Assembly (NCBI GenBank): GCA_002404895.1
Contig: DHKO01000015.1
Coordinates: forward strand, 21,379 to 85,378
Origin: Treponema sp. UBA4692
GTDB taxonomy: Bacteria > Spirochaetota > Spirochaetia > Treponematales > Treponemataceae
Length of the DNA: 64,000 nt
Direction: 5' to 3'
Numbering within the stretch: position 1 is the stretch's first letter; every line of letters begins with the position of its first letter. The notes below the pieces were generated by a model. That model had not been told where the DNA came from. It ran no database searches and saw only the letters and a list, made by a program, of their open reading frames with translations. This document shows, piece after piece, positions 13,810 to 21,479 of this stretch. Made by a program: the position numbers and the translations under genes.

Positions 13810-14038
13810 TTGCCGCACGGATGCGGCGATAAAGCAGAGGAAGAATTTTTTAAGAAAAATCTCGTTGAAAGCAAAGATACAGAATGTATTTTTTTATTCT
13901 TCACGCCATCGCAGATTCGCTAAAATCAGTACATTTGCTTTTTTAATCAGCCGCACGGATGCGGCAACAAGGCAAAGAGAGAATTTTTGAAAAAAAATCT
14001 CATTGGAATCAAAAATACAGGATGTATTTTTAGCTCTT
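13810..14038. repeat. Two direct repeats with GGA-loop hairpins between rny and lptB
   Basis: Two ~90-bp copies with a 138-bp period (13810-13900 and 13948-14038). Each has the hairpin GCCGCA-CGGA-TGCGGC (13812 and 13950) and a second dyad: ATAC-AGAAT-GTAT in copy 1 and AAAAATAC-AGGAT-GTATTTTT at 14011-14031 in copy 2. Between them both copies carry AGAATTTTT...AAAAATCTC. The last dyad abuts the stop of lptB and could also terminate it. On the + strand three of the four loops expose GGA. Confidence 0.65.
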
Positions 14039-14931
14039 TACATATGAAAATTTTCACCAAGGTAGATTTCGCGGGCTTGTTCATTCTGAATAATCGCTTC
14101 TTTGTCGCCTTCGACTAGAATCTGTCCTGTGCTTACGATATATGCGCGCGAAGTGATTTCGAGAGTGTCGCGGACGTTGTGGTCTGTAATCAGAACGCCG
14201 ATGTTTTTTTTCGCGAGAATTTTTATGATTCCTTTGATGTCGGCTACTGCAATCGGGTCGATTCCTGCAAAAGGCTCGTCCAAAAGAAGAAATTTTGGCT
14301 CGATTGCAAGCGAGCGTGCGATTTCAGTTCTTCGCCGTTCTCCGCCGCTTAGTGTGTAGGCAAACTGCTTTCTGATATGCCCGATTCCGAATTCTTCAAT
14401 GAGTTCTTCAAGCCGTTTCCTCTTTTCTTTTCGGTCAATGTCTTTTCGCGTTTCTAGAATCGACCAGATATTTTCTTCAACTGTCAATTTCTTGAAAACG
14501 CTCGGCTCCTGCGGAAGATACGAGATTCCGGCTTTTGCGCGCTTGTACATCGGAAGCGAAGTTACATTTTTGCCGTCGAGAAGAATCTGGCCTGAAGTCG
14601 GCTTGTGAAATCCCACGACCATATAAAAGCTTGTCGTTTTTCCAGCTCCGTTCGGACCTAAAAGCCCGACAACTTCGCCTGAATGAATTTTGAAATTTAC
14701 GCCCTGAACAGCTTTTTTTCTGCCGAAATACTTGTGCAAGTCCCGGGCTTCAAGCGTGTGAATCTGATTTTTATTTTCTGATTGCGCGGACTCTTCTTCG
14801 TTTTCGGCGTTTTCAATCTTGTTGATTGTGTCCTCGGAGTCGGTTTGCTCTGTTTTAATTTGTTCCGGCTTGTCCGATTCTTTTGGATTTATTTCATCTT
14901 TGATTGTTTCATCAGAAAAATCGTTATTCAT
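14038..14931 (-). CDS. lptB: Lipopolysaccharide-type export ABC ATPase LptB
   Basis: A 297-residue ATPase of the Lpt envelope-export machine. Walker A is GPNGAGKTT, the signature is LSGGERRRTEIARSL, and Walker B is FLLLDEPFAGIDP. FAGIDPIAV and the QEPSVFKKLTVEENI region are LptB hallmarks. Unlike typical LptB (about 240 residues) it has an acidic N-terminal extension of ~58 residues with no predicted domain. Its start overlaps the end of lptA by eight bases. The order lptC-lptA-lptB is conserved. Substrate is uncertain because many treponemes lack classical LPS. Confidence 0.93.
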   Translation of the reverse strand: MNNDFSDETIKDEINPKESDKPEQIKTEQTDSEDTINKIENAENEEESAQSENKNQIHTLEARDLHKYFGRKKAVQGVNFKIHSGEVVGLLGPNGAGKTTSFYMVVGFHKPTSGQILLDGKNVTSLPMYKRAKAGISYLPQEPSVFKKLTVEENIWSILETRKDIDRKEKRKRLEELIEEFGIGHIRKQFAYTLSGGERRRTEIARSLAIEPKFLLLDEPFAGIDPIAVADIKGIIKILAKKNIGVLITDHNVRDTLEITSRAYIVSTGQILVEGDKEAIIQNEQAREIYLGENFHM

Positions 14932-15787
14932 TTTTGTCCTCGCTTGCAGATTTTGAATCTTTCTTCACGCCGTTTTCATTTTCAGAAATTCCAGAGTCTT
15001 TTTGCGTCTGTTGGCTTTCTCCGTTTTCTGATTTTGTGTCTTGTGCCTTTTCAGTTTCGGCCAGAGAGTTTCCTTTTTGATTTTCTGCTTTTTTTGTGTC
15101 TGAAACTTTTCCGCTCACTCTTCCGTCAAGTCTGATTTCCTGCGTTTCAAGATTCAAGGTGATTTCCTGCGCCCTGAAAGAATCCTCGCCCTGCACGATT
15201 TTCGGGTTTCCAGTCATTTCGAGCATTTGCTTTCCTTTTCGGTAAATTGCGAATGCCGCGGTGCAAGTGTTGTCTTTTTGCTTGATTGAAACGTTAATCT
15301 GCATTGTCGCAATTTCGGTGTTTTGGTCATATTCGATGATTTGCGCGTCCGCTTTCACGTCGTTTGCTGTGTCCGTCATGCTTACTGCGTCTTCAAGCCG
15401 CGCGATTTTCGTTGTCCTGTCATATTTCATATTTCCGCAGGTGAAATCCAGACCGCTTTCCGTGTTTTTGCCATCGACCGTGCCGCTTGCTGTTATGTAT
15501 CTGAAATTTTCTCCCGACAAAGTGATTGAGTCCGCCTTGATTTCCATCGTCTCTGTTTTTACGTAAGCGTTTCCAAAAAGTGTTGTCGCCTCGTTTTTGC
15601 TTCCTGTTTTTCCGTTCATTGCGTCCGCATGAAAAACGATTTTCTCGCAGTAGACTGGATTTTTGCTGAAAAAAAGGACGGAAAACACGAGAAAAAACGT
15701 TTTTGCGAGATTTTTAAAAGCGATTTTTTTTGAAAAGCAAGTTTTTTTAGGAGAGTTAAAAAAATGCGCGCGAAATTTTCTCATCAT
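14924..15787 (-). CDS. lptA: LptA/OstA-like periplasmic bridge protein
   Basis: A 287-residue secreted protein with a long positively charged N-terminus and a hydrophobic stretch at ~29-46, probably cleaved near YCE. The body carries OstA-type beta-jellyroll strands: IVFHADAMNG..., ATTLFGNAYVKTETMEIKAD, DGKNTESGLDFTCGNMKYDR and KMLEMTGNPKIVQGEDSFRA. In the Lpt system this protein bridges inner and outer membranes. The C-terminal ~70 residues are a Lys/Glu/Ser-rich low-complexity tail. It overlaps lptC by four bases (ATGA) and lptB by eight. Confidence 0.85.
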   Translation of the reverse strand: MMRKFRAHFFNSPKKTCFSKKIAFKNLAKTFFLVFSVLFFSKNPVYCEKIVFHADAMNGKTGSKNEATTLFGNAYVKTETMEIKADSITLSGENFRYITASGTVDGKNTESGLDFTCGNMKYDRTTKIARLEDAVSMTDTANDVKADAQIIEYDQNTEIATMQINVSIKQKDNTCTAAFAIYRKGKQMLEMTGNPKIVQGEDSFRAQEITLNLETQEIRLDGRVSGKVSDTKKAENQKGNSLAETEKAQDTKSENGESQQTQKDSGISENENGVKKDSKSASEDKNE

Positions 15788-16518
15788 TTTGCTTCCTTGC
15801 CCGCATTTTGATTTTTTTGAGACGACTTCTCTAAAGTTTTTTGAGAATTCTCTTCAAATGATTTTTCGTCATTTTCGCTTTCTTTATTATTTTTGGCGGT
15901 CGCGTTTGCAGTTTCATTTGAAGCTCCGTTTTCAGGCTCTTCCGTCTCGATTGTTCCTGCGACTCCGTATTCAAAAGCGAATGCCTTGCTCACGCCGCTT
16001 CCGCTGAATCCTGTTCCTGAAACTTCCATGCCTTCTTTTTTTAGCGTAACTTCCGAATCATAGTCGCTTGTTATTTGCTCGGATTTTTTGTTGAAAGCAA
16101 GGCTTTGCGCGTTTATCTCCATTTTCTGAGAAATCATATTCAGATAAATGTCGTTGAAAAGCTTGTAGTTCTCTGTGTTTGTCTTTGCTTCAAGAAGACC
16201 GCAGCTGCCGCTTGTTTCAAGTTTTCCGTCGCTGTCATAAGAATCGAATTCCGCGTTTTTCGCGTAAGTTGAGCTGTCGGATTTGTACTGCTCGATTTTT
16301 TCTGCCTGAAGCTTGATTTTCGATTTTCCTGCCTCGTAGCGTGAAAAACTTGCGTCGTTGAAAATAAATTCCGGGATTGTCTCTTCCGAATTTTGCGGCT
16401 TGTAATATTCGAGCGAGCAGGACAAGAAAATTGATGGAAAGACCGCTGTTCCGAGAATCAGTTTTGAGATTTTTTTGAAAACAAACTCAATTTTCGGCAG
16501 ATTTTTTTTTAAATTCAT
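15784..16518 (-). CDS. lptC: LptC-like protein
   Basis: A 244-residue membrane-anchored or lipid-anchored protein with an N-terminal hydrophobic segment ending in LSC (residues ~18-34), which may be a lipobox. The fold signature is of LptC/OstA type: FIFNDASFSRYEAGKSKIKL, AEFDSYDSDGKLETSG, YLNMISQKMEINAQSLAFNK and ITSDYDSEVTLKKEGMEVSG. It would receive envelope lipid from the LptB-driven transporter and pass it to LptA. The C-terminal 50 residues are Asn/Glu/Lys-rich. There is no ribosome site; the start at 16518 is seven bases after a -10 box, so a leaderless mRNA is likely. Confidence 0.8.
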   Translation of the reverse strand: MNLKKNLPKIEFVFKKISKLILGTAVFPSIFLSCSLEYYKPQNSEETIPEFIFNDASFSRYEAGKSKIKLQAEKIEQYKSDSSTYAKNAEFDSYDSDGKLETSGSCGLLEAKTNTENYKLFNDIYLNMISQKMEINAQSLAFNKKSEQITSDYDSEVTLKKEGMEVSGTGFSGSGVSKAFAFEYGVAGTIETEEPENGASNETANATAKNNKESENDEKSFEENSQKTLEKSSQKNQNAGKEAK

Positions 16519-16525
16519 TTTGAAG

Positions 16526-16554
16526 ATTTTATCATAAAAACGTTCGTGAATCAA
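16526..16554 (-). promoter_or_regulatory. Promoter of lptCAB, predicting a leaderless mRNA
   Basis: Minus strand: TTGATT (16554-16549), 17-base spacer, TAAAAT (16531-16526), then seven bases to the ATG. Confidence 0.65.
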
Positions 16555-16618
16555 AAATCACGTTTTTTTAATCAGGCTTCTTTGTAAAAATATGGAGACT
16601 TTGGAGATAAAATCTTAA

Positions 16619-16647
16619 TTTACAATAAAAAGTTCACGGTGTATAAT
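16619..16647 (+). promoter_or_regulatory. Promoter of cheR, predicting a leaderless mRNA
   Basis: TTTACA (16619-16624), 17-base spacer, TATAAT (16642-16647), seven bases, then ATG at 16655. No Shine-Dalgarno sequence could fit between. Confidence 0.75.
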
Positions 16648-16654
16648 CTCTTAT

Positions 16655-17470
16655 ATGGCAGATTTATTAACTGATGCAGAATTTGATATGTTCCGCAAGG
16701 TGATTTATGATGAAAGCGGAATTACATTCTCAGCAACAAATCGTTCGATTCTTGACAGCCGCTTAAAGGAAAAGCTTCGTGAAAAGCAGCTTGATTCAGT
16801 AGAAGAATATTATCGTCTTATCCGTTCCAACAAGGAAGAAATGAAGACGATGCTCGATTCTGTAACGACCAATTTGACTAGGTTTTTTAGAAATCAGCCT
16901 CATTTTGATGCTTTGGTCAATTATGTTATTCCGCATATTCTTGAATTTAAGAAGAAAACTGGAGACACGACTGTAAGAATTTGGAGCGCAGGCTGCTCAA
17001 CTGGAGAAGAGCCTTACACAATTGCGATGATTCTTGCGGATATTTTGCCTCCGCCGTACAAATTCCAAATCACAGCTTCTGATATTTCCTTAAAGTCGCT
17101 TATGGTCGGCCAGCAGGGATTTTATCCTGACGCTAGAGTTGCTGGAATTCCTGAAAAATACCTTCAAAGATTTTTTACAAAAGTTGACAAAGGCTATCAG
17201 GTCAAGCGTGAACTGATGAGCACAATCAAATTTGACTACCATAACTTGCGCAACGATTCTGGTGCAAGAAATCTTGACGTTGTGTTCTGCCGGAATGTCT
17301 TGATTTATTTTGACGAGGCTGCCCAGAAAGCGACAATTGACCGTTTTTGGGATGCAATGGGGCCTCATTCTTATCTTTTTATCGGTCATTCAGAATCTCT
17401 TTTTGGAATGGACACGAAATTTGAATTCTTGAAGACCCAATGGGCTTGCCTTTATCAAAAACAGCTTTAG
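16655..17470 (+). CDS. cheR: Chemotaxis protein methyltransferase CheR
   Basis: A 271-residue SAM-dependent methyltransferase that adds methyl groups to glutamates of chemoreceptors. It has the N-terminal all-alpha CheR domain (DAEFDMFRKVIYDESGI), then the catalytic domain with VRIWSAGCSTGEEPYT as the SAM loop, ITASDIS, and DVVFCRNVLIYF. The length matches the family. It is followed by cheB after 14 bases, so methylation and demethylation enzymes are co-transcribed. Translation probably starts on a leaderless mRNA. Confidence 0.96.
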   Translation: MADLLTDAEFDMFRKVIYDESGITFSATNRSILDSRLKEKLREKQLDSVEEYYRLIRSNKEEMKTMLDSVTTNLTRFFRNQPHFDALVNYVIPHILEFKKKTGDTTVRIWSAGCSTGEEPYTIAMILADILPPPYKFQITASDISLKSLMVGQQGFYPDARVAGIPEKYLQRFFTKVDKGYQVKRELMSTIKFDYHNLRNDSGARNLDVVFCRNVLIYFDEAAQKATIDRFWDAMGPHSYLFIGHSESLFGMDTKFEFLKTQWACLYQKQL

Positions 17471-17484
17471 GATTATACAGATTT

Positions 17485-18717
17485 ATGGATGATATTGAAG
17501 TTTTAATTTGTGATGACTCTGCGCTTATGCGCAATCTTATTTCCCGCGTGATTGACGGAACTGAGGGAATGAAAGTTATTGGAAAGGCGATGAACGGCCA
17601 GTTTCTTATCGAGAAACTTTCTTTGCTGAAACCTGACGTGATTGTGCTTGATATTGAGATGCCTGTTATGAACGGCGTTGAATTCTTGAAATGGCGGAAA
17701 GAGCATCATGTTGACATTCCTGTGATAATTTTGTCGAGCATTGCTGAGCGCGGCGCGGCTGTGACAATGCAGTGTCTCGAGCTTGGCGCGGCTGACTTTA
17801 TCACAAAGCCGAACGGCTCGATTTCAGCTGATATAAGTTCTGTCGCAGACCGTCTGACGGAAATGATTTCTTCTTACGGCGGAGCTTACGCTAGAAGAAA
17901 AGGCAAGCGTGTCTTAAACGATGAGTTTTATGTTCATCTGCAGGAAGAGCGCGCTGTCGAGCGGAAACTCACTTCTGCGATGGGCGAGCAAAAGGCGAAG
18001 GAATTTCTTTCGTCTGAAGCTGCGGTAAAAGAGGCAAGAAAGGCTCGTGAGGAAATCAAGAACAGCATTTTCAACGCTCTTCCGAGGAAAAAAGAGCCTG
18101 CTGTGATAACTCCGCTCCGTGAAGGCGGAAGAATCGAGATTATTGCGATTGGAATTTCAACAGGCGGTCCTAATGCTTTGCGAGATGTGTTCAAGATGAT
18201 TGACCCGCATTTGAAACAGCCGATTCTCGTTGTTCAGCATATGCCTGCCGGATTTACAAGGGAATTTGCGAACAGCCTGAATAAGATTTGCGCTTTAGAA
18301 GTAAAAGAGGCGGAAGACAACGACCCGATTGAAAGCGGACACGTCTATATTGCTCCGGGAGATTATCATATCGTTGTGGAGTCTGGCGCGCTCGGGAAAA
18401 AAGTCATCAGGCTGTCTCACGAGCCTCAAAGAAACGGTCACAGACCTTCTGCCGATGTTCTTTTTGAATCTGTCGCTAAAATTTATCAGAACCGCGCTCT
18501 TGGCGTTATTATGACTGGAATGGGAAAAGATGGAGCTGTCGAGCTTGCTGAAATGCGAAAGCAAGGGGCTTGGACTCTTGGTCAGGACGAAAAGTCTGCG
18601 ATTGTCTATGGAATGCCGAAAGTCGCATATGAGCTTGGCGCAGTGCAAAAGCAAGTTTCGCTTGAAAATATGGCGGATGAGATTTCAAAGCTTGCCCGCG
18701 AGCATTTGAACGCCTAG
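17485..18717 (+). CDS. cheB: Chemotaxis protein-glutamate methylesterase CheB
   Basis: A 410-residue response regulator-methylesterase. The N-terminal receiver has VLICDDSALMRN and the phospho-acceptor Asp in DVIVLDIEMPVMNG; the C-terminal esterase has the catalytic Ser in IGISTGGPNAL, His in VVQHMPAGFT and Asp in MTGMGKDGA. Residues ~140-220 form a charged linker longer than in enteric CheB. The start MDDIEVL at 17485 is chosen because it begins the receiver fold; the in-frame ATG at 17440 lies inside cheR. There is no clear ribosome site, so it may be coupled to cheR. Its 3' end overlaps the convergent rseC-like gene by four bases. Confidence 0.95.
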   Translation: MDDIEVLICDDSALMRNLISRVIDGTEGMKVIGKAMNGQFLIEKLSLLKPDVIVLDIEMPVMNGVEFLKWRKEHHVDIPVIILSSIAERGAAVTMQCLELGAADFITKPNGSISADISSVADRLTEMISSYGGAYARRKGKRVLNDEFYVHLQEERAVERKLTSAMGEQKAKEFLSSEAAVKEARKAREEIKNSIFNALPRKKEPAVITPLREGGRIEIIAIGISTGGPNALRDVFKMIDPHLKQPILVVQHMPAGFTREFANSLNKICALEVKEAEDNDPIESGHVYIAPGDYHIVVESGALGKKVIRLSHEPQRNGHRPSADVLFESVAKIYQNRALGVIMTGMGKDGAVELAEMRKQGAWTLGQDEKSAIVYGMPKVAYELGAVQKQVSLENMADEISKLAREHLNA

Positions 18718-19127
18718 AGAACTTGCGTGATTTCAGGAAGCGTTATATGAATGCTGCTTCTTGAAATCACAAAGACAACAATGCACGCCGTCAGAAAAAA
18801 TGCGAGAACTGTAACCGCCTGAAATCCTTCTGAAAAGATTATGCCGAGTCTTTGCGAAAGCGCAGGCGCAAAAATGTAGCCGAAAACGGCGCATAAAATC
18901 GGAATCAGCAGAGCGGCGATTCCTTGCAGGCACTGGCTTGCTTTTGAAACTCCAATCTTCACAACGGAATTTTCTTTTATGTCAAAATTCTGCTTGTTTA
19001 TAACGCTGAAAGTTTTTCCCTGTTTTTCGCAGTCTGATGAGTTGCAGCTTATGCATGCGTCTGAAATCATCGGAGCAACCTGCACAAGCTGACCTTCAAT
19101 TTTTTTTACGATAGCAAAGTCTCGCAT
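18714..19127 (-). CDS. rseC: RseC/MucC-like membrane protein
   Basis: A 137-residue protein with two membrane helices (residues ~66-84 and ~100-120) and an N-terminal domain carrying a Cys cluster, DACISCNSSDCEKQG, in the position expected for SoxR_RseC/MucC proteins. Those proteins act with Rnf in reducing SoxR or modulate sigma-E. Here no soxR or rseA is adjacent, and the Rnf genes lie 13 kb away. It is the third gene of the ispA-like/TPR operon, one base after the TPR gene. Confidence 0.78.
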   Translation of the reverse strand: MRDFAIVKKIEGQLVQVAPMISDACISCNSSDCEKQGKTFSVINKQNFDIKENSVVKIGVSKASQCLQGIAALLIPILCAVFGYIFAPALSQRLGIIFSEGFQAVTVLAFFLTACIVVFVISRSSIHITLPEITQVL

Positions 19128-19128
19128 T

Positions 19129-19677
19129 TTAATAAGAATCTCCGGAATCTTTTTCGTTCATCTGAATATTTTTCATCTGGGAAACGCACTGCTCGTAGCC
19201 GATTTTGTTGCCAAGCTCTTCGTAAGTGTCGCGCAAATTGTAGAGAGCGTCGTAATAATACGAATTCAAGGTTACAGCCTGCTCAAACGCAGTGCAGGCA
19301 TCATCAAAATTGTTCGTGTTGAAATGAATAACACCGAGCGTGTTCCAAAGATGCGCATTTTGATTGTTCAGCTTCAGCCCTTCCTGGCAATATCCGAGAG
19401 CCTCGTCTGTGAGCCCGAGGTTCAGGCAGACAATCGCAAGCATTTCAATTACTTCATCATCTTCGTCATTGATTTCATAAGCCTGGCTCAGCGCGTAGAA
19501 AGCCTGTTTTAACTGGCCGGCATCCCTGTATGTGATTCCAAGATTGAACCAGAGAAGATAATTATGTTTTTCAAGAGAAATTGCTCTTTTTAGGCAGGCG
19601 ATTGCGTCAGAAAAATTTCCGGCCGAAGCAAGCTCAATCGCCTGAGTGTTCAGCGAGGAGACATTTTCTTTCATCAT
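19129..19677 (-). CDS. TPR-repeat protein
   Basis: A 182-residue cytoplasmic protein made of about four tetratricopeptide repeats, for example NTQAIELASAGNFSDAIACL, NYLLWFNLGITYRDAGQLKQ, AHLWNTLGVIHFNTNNFDDA and YYDALYNLRDTYEELGNKIG. AGGAGG lies seven bases before the start. It follows the isoprenoid synthase after 45 bases. Likely a protein-interaction scaffold; no specific partner can be named. Confidence 0.85.
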   Translation of the reverse strand: MMKENVSSLNTQAIELASAGNFSDAIACLKRAISLEKHNYLLWFNLGITYRDAGQLKQAFYALSQAYEINDEDDEVIEMLAIVCLNLGLTDEALGYCQEGLKLNNQNAHLWNTLGVIHFNTNNFDDACTAFEQAVTLNSYYYDALYNLRDTYEELGNKIGYEQCVSQMKNIQMNEKDSGDSY

Positions 19678-19722
19678 ATCAGAACCTCCTTTTCTAAAAT
19701 TTGTAAAAAGTGAAAATCCGCC

Positions 19723-20790
19723 TTACGCTTTTTTCTGGATCGAGTCGAACAAATCCACGATAAGCGTTTTTGCGTGATAATATTCGTTTCCGAAAAGCGA
19801 GCCAAGCTCCAGCGTTTTTTGGCTGATGATTTCATTTCCTTTTTTGCGCGCTTTTTCAACAGCTCCGCTCGAGGAAAGAATTTCGATGACTTTTTCAACG
19901 GCTGGAGAATAAATTCCTTCGCGGCGCGCCTGTTCAAAAAGCTTTGTCAAAGTTGTCTCGTCTTCAGGTTTCGCTGCAAGATGATAGAGAACAGGCAGGC
20001 TTTTTTTGCCTTCAACAACATCGTCTCCGCGTTTTTTGCCCGGATTTCCTTTTGTAAGGTTTGTAACATCATCGAGAATCTGGAATCCTGTTCCGATGTC
20101 CTCAGCGATTTTTCCAGCTCGTTCCGCGTCTTTTAGAGAAGCTCCGCCAGCGAGAATTCCAAGCTCCACCGCAAGCCGAGCCAAAGTGCCTGTCTTGTTC
20201 CGAACCATCGCAGTGTATTCTTCAACAGACGGAATGACTTCAGAATTTCTGTGCCAGTAAATGTCCATCGCCTGCCCAAGATGAAGACGGCGAAGTTCCT
20301 GCAAGAAAAGCTCGTAAAATTCAAGTTTTTCATCATTTGAAATGTCAAGAGACTGAATACAGCTTGTCGCCTGAAAATAGAGCCATGAGCCGGCATTGAG
20401 CGCGACGTCCATTCCGTAAGTTATGTGAGCAGCAGCTTTTCCGCGCCGTGTGTCGGAATTGTCTTCAATGTCGTCATGAATCAGCGAAGCTGTGTGCGCA
20501 AATTCAACGAGCGGTGTGAGCTTGTACGCGTTTTCAAGCGACTTCGCTGTTTTTTTCGCGTCTTGAGCAAGCTCCGCGCAGAGAACCAAAAGCAGCGGCC
20601 GCCAGCGTTTTCCGCCAAGCGAGACGAGATTTCTGCAAGGCTCAAGAAGATTTGAAAGATGAGTTTCATTTATGCAGGAATCAATCGGTCCGAAAGAAAG
20701 TTTTTTCCATTCGTCAGTGATTTTTGCTGGAAGATATTTTGCGAGAACGGTCTCGATTTTTTCAAGCCGTGTAGAAAATTCCGTATTCAT
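19723..20790 (-). CDS. ispA: Polyprenyl (farnesyl/geranylgeranyl-type) diphosphate synthase
   Basis: A 355-residue trans-isoprenyl diphosphate synthase. The first Asp-rich motif is LIHDDIEDNSDTRRG, preceded by GGKRWRPLL (substrate binding), and the second region is FQILDDVTNLTKG, where the usual DDxxD is DDVTN. Chain length cannot be set from the motif alone, so the gene name is a guess among ispA/ispB-type members. It is about 40-50 residues longer than bacterial FPP synthases. Promoter TTGAAC-17-TATAAT ends six bases before the ATG, with no ribosome site, so the mRNA is probably leaderless. Confidence 0.88.
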   Translation of the reverse strand: MNTEFSTRLEKIETVLAKYLPAKITDEWKKLSFGPIDSCINETHLSNLLEPCRNLVSLGGKRWRPLLLVLCAELAQDAKKTAKSLENAYKLTPLVEFAHTASLIHDDIEDNSDTRRGKAAAHITYGMDVALNAGSWLYFQATSCIQSLDISNDEKLEFYELFLQELRRLHLGQAMDIYWHRNSEVIPSVEEYTAMVRNKTGTLARLAVELGILAGGASLKDAERAGKIAEDIGTGFQILDDVTNLTKGNPGKKRGDDVVEGKKSLPVLYHLAAKPEDETTLTKLFEQARREGIYSPAVEKVIEILSSSGAVEKARKKGNEIISQKTLELGSLFGNEYYHAKTLIVDLFDSIQKKA

Positions 20791-20796
20791 AAGATG

Positions 20797-20825
20797 ATTA
20801 TAGACTGAAAAATGCTATAGTTCAA
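20797..20825 (-). promoter_or_regulatory. Promoter of the ispA-like operon, predicting a leaderless mRNA
   Basis: Minus strand: TTGAAC (20825-20820), 17-base spacer, perfect TATAAT (20802-20797), six bases, then ATG. Confidence 0.8.
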
Positions 20826-20885
20826 CGAAAAGGAAAATTTACAAATATTGAAATTTCTGATTAAATTATCCGATAAATAAAAAGT

Positions 20886-21479
20886 ATGGCAAATTCTTAT
20901 GAAAAACCAGATTTCTGGTCGCGGAAGGCTTTTTCTGAAGGCTATCCGGCTAGAAGCGTATATAAACTTCAGGAGATTGACGAAAAATTCGGATTTCTGA
21001 AGAAAAATTTCAAGATTCTCGATTTGGGCGCGGCTCCCGGAAGCTGGACAACGTTTCTTTTAAGAAAAATGGAAGGAAGCGGAAAAGTTGTGAGCTGCGA
21101 TTTGAATCCGCTTTCGAAAAGCGTGAAGGGCGAAAATCTCGTTTTTATTCAGGGCGACCTGCTCGAAAAGGAAATCGTCGAGAAAATCAAGGCGGAAGGC
21201 CCGTTTGATTTAGTTGTCTGCGATGCGGCTCCGCTCACGACTGGAAACCGCGTTGTTGATACAGCTCGCTCTGCCGGATTAGTAAAGATGGCAATTTGGT
21301 ATGCCGAAATTATGCTGAAGCAGGGCGGAAATTTTTGCGTGAAGATTTTCCAGAACGGAGACCAGCAGGCAATGCTGAAAAAAATGCGCGAGGTTTTTAC
21401 GCAGGCAAAGGGCTTCAAGCCGAAAGCCTGCCGTTCTGAAAGTTTTGAAACATTCTTGATTGGTTTAGGTAAAAAATGA
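20886..21479 (+). CDS. rlmE: 23S rRNA 2'-O-methyltransferase RlmE (FtsJ)
   Basis: A 197-residue SAM-dependent methyltransferase that modifies U2552 in the ribosomal A loop (known for the family). Start region RKAFSEGYPARSVYKLQEID contains the conserved R-S-YKL; the SAM loop is ILDLGAAPGSW; VVCDAAP follows, and VKIFQNG holds the catalytic Lys. Length is typical (about 200). It overlaps the peptidase gene by four bases (ATGA). No ribosome site is seen; a weak promoter TTGAAA-18-GATAAA ends eight bases before ATG. Confidence 0.94.
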   Translation: MANSYEKPDFWSRKAFSEGYPARSVYKLQEIDEKFGFLKKNFKILDLGAAPGSWTTFLLRKMEGSGKVVSCDLNPLSKSVKGENLVFIQGDLLEKEIVEKIKAEGPFDLVVCDAAPLTTGNRVVDTARSAGLVKMAIWYAEIMLKQGGNFCVKIFQNGDQQAMLKKMREVFTQAKGFKPKACRSESFETFLIGLGKK

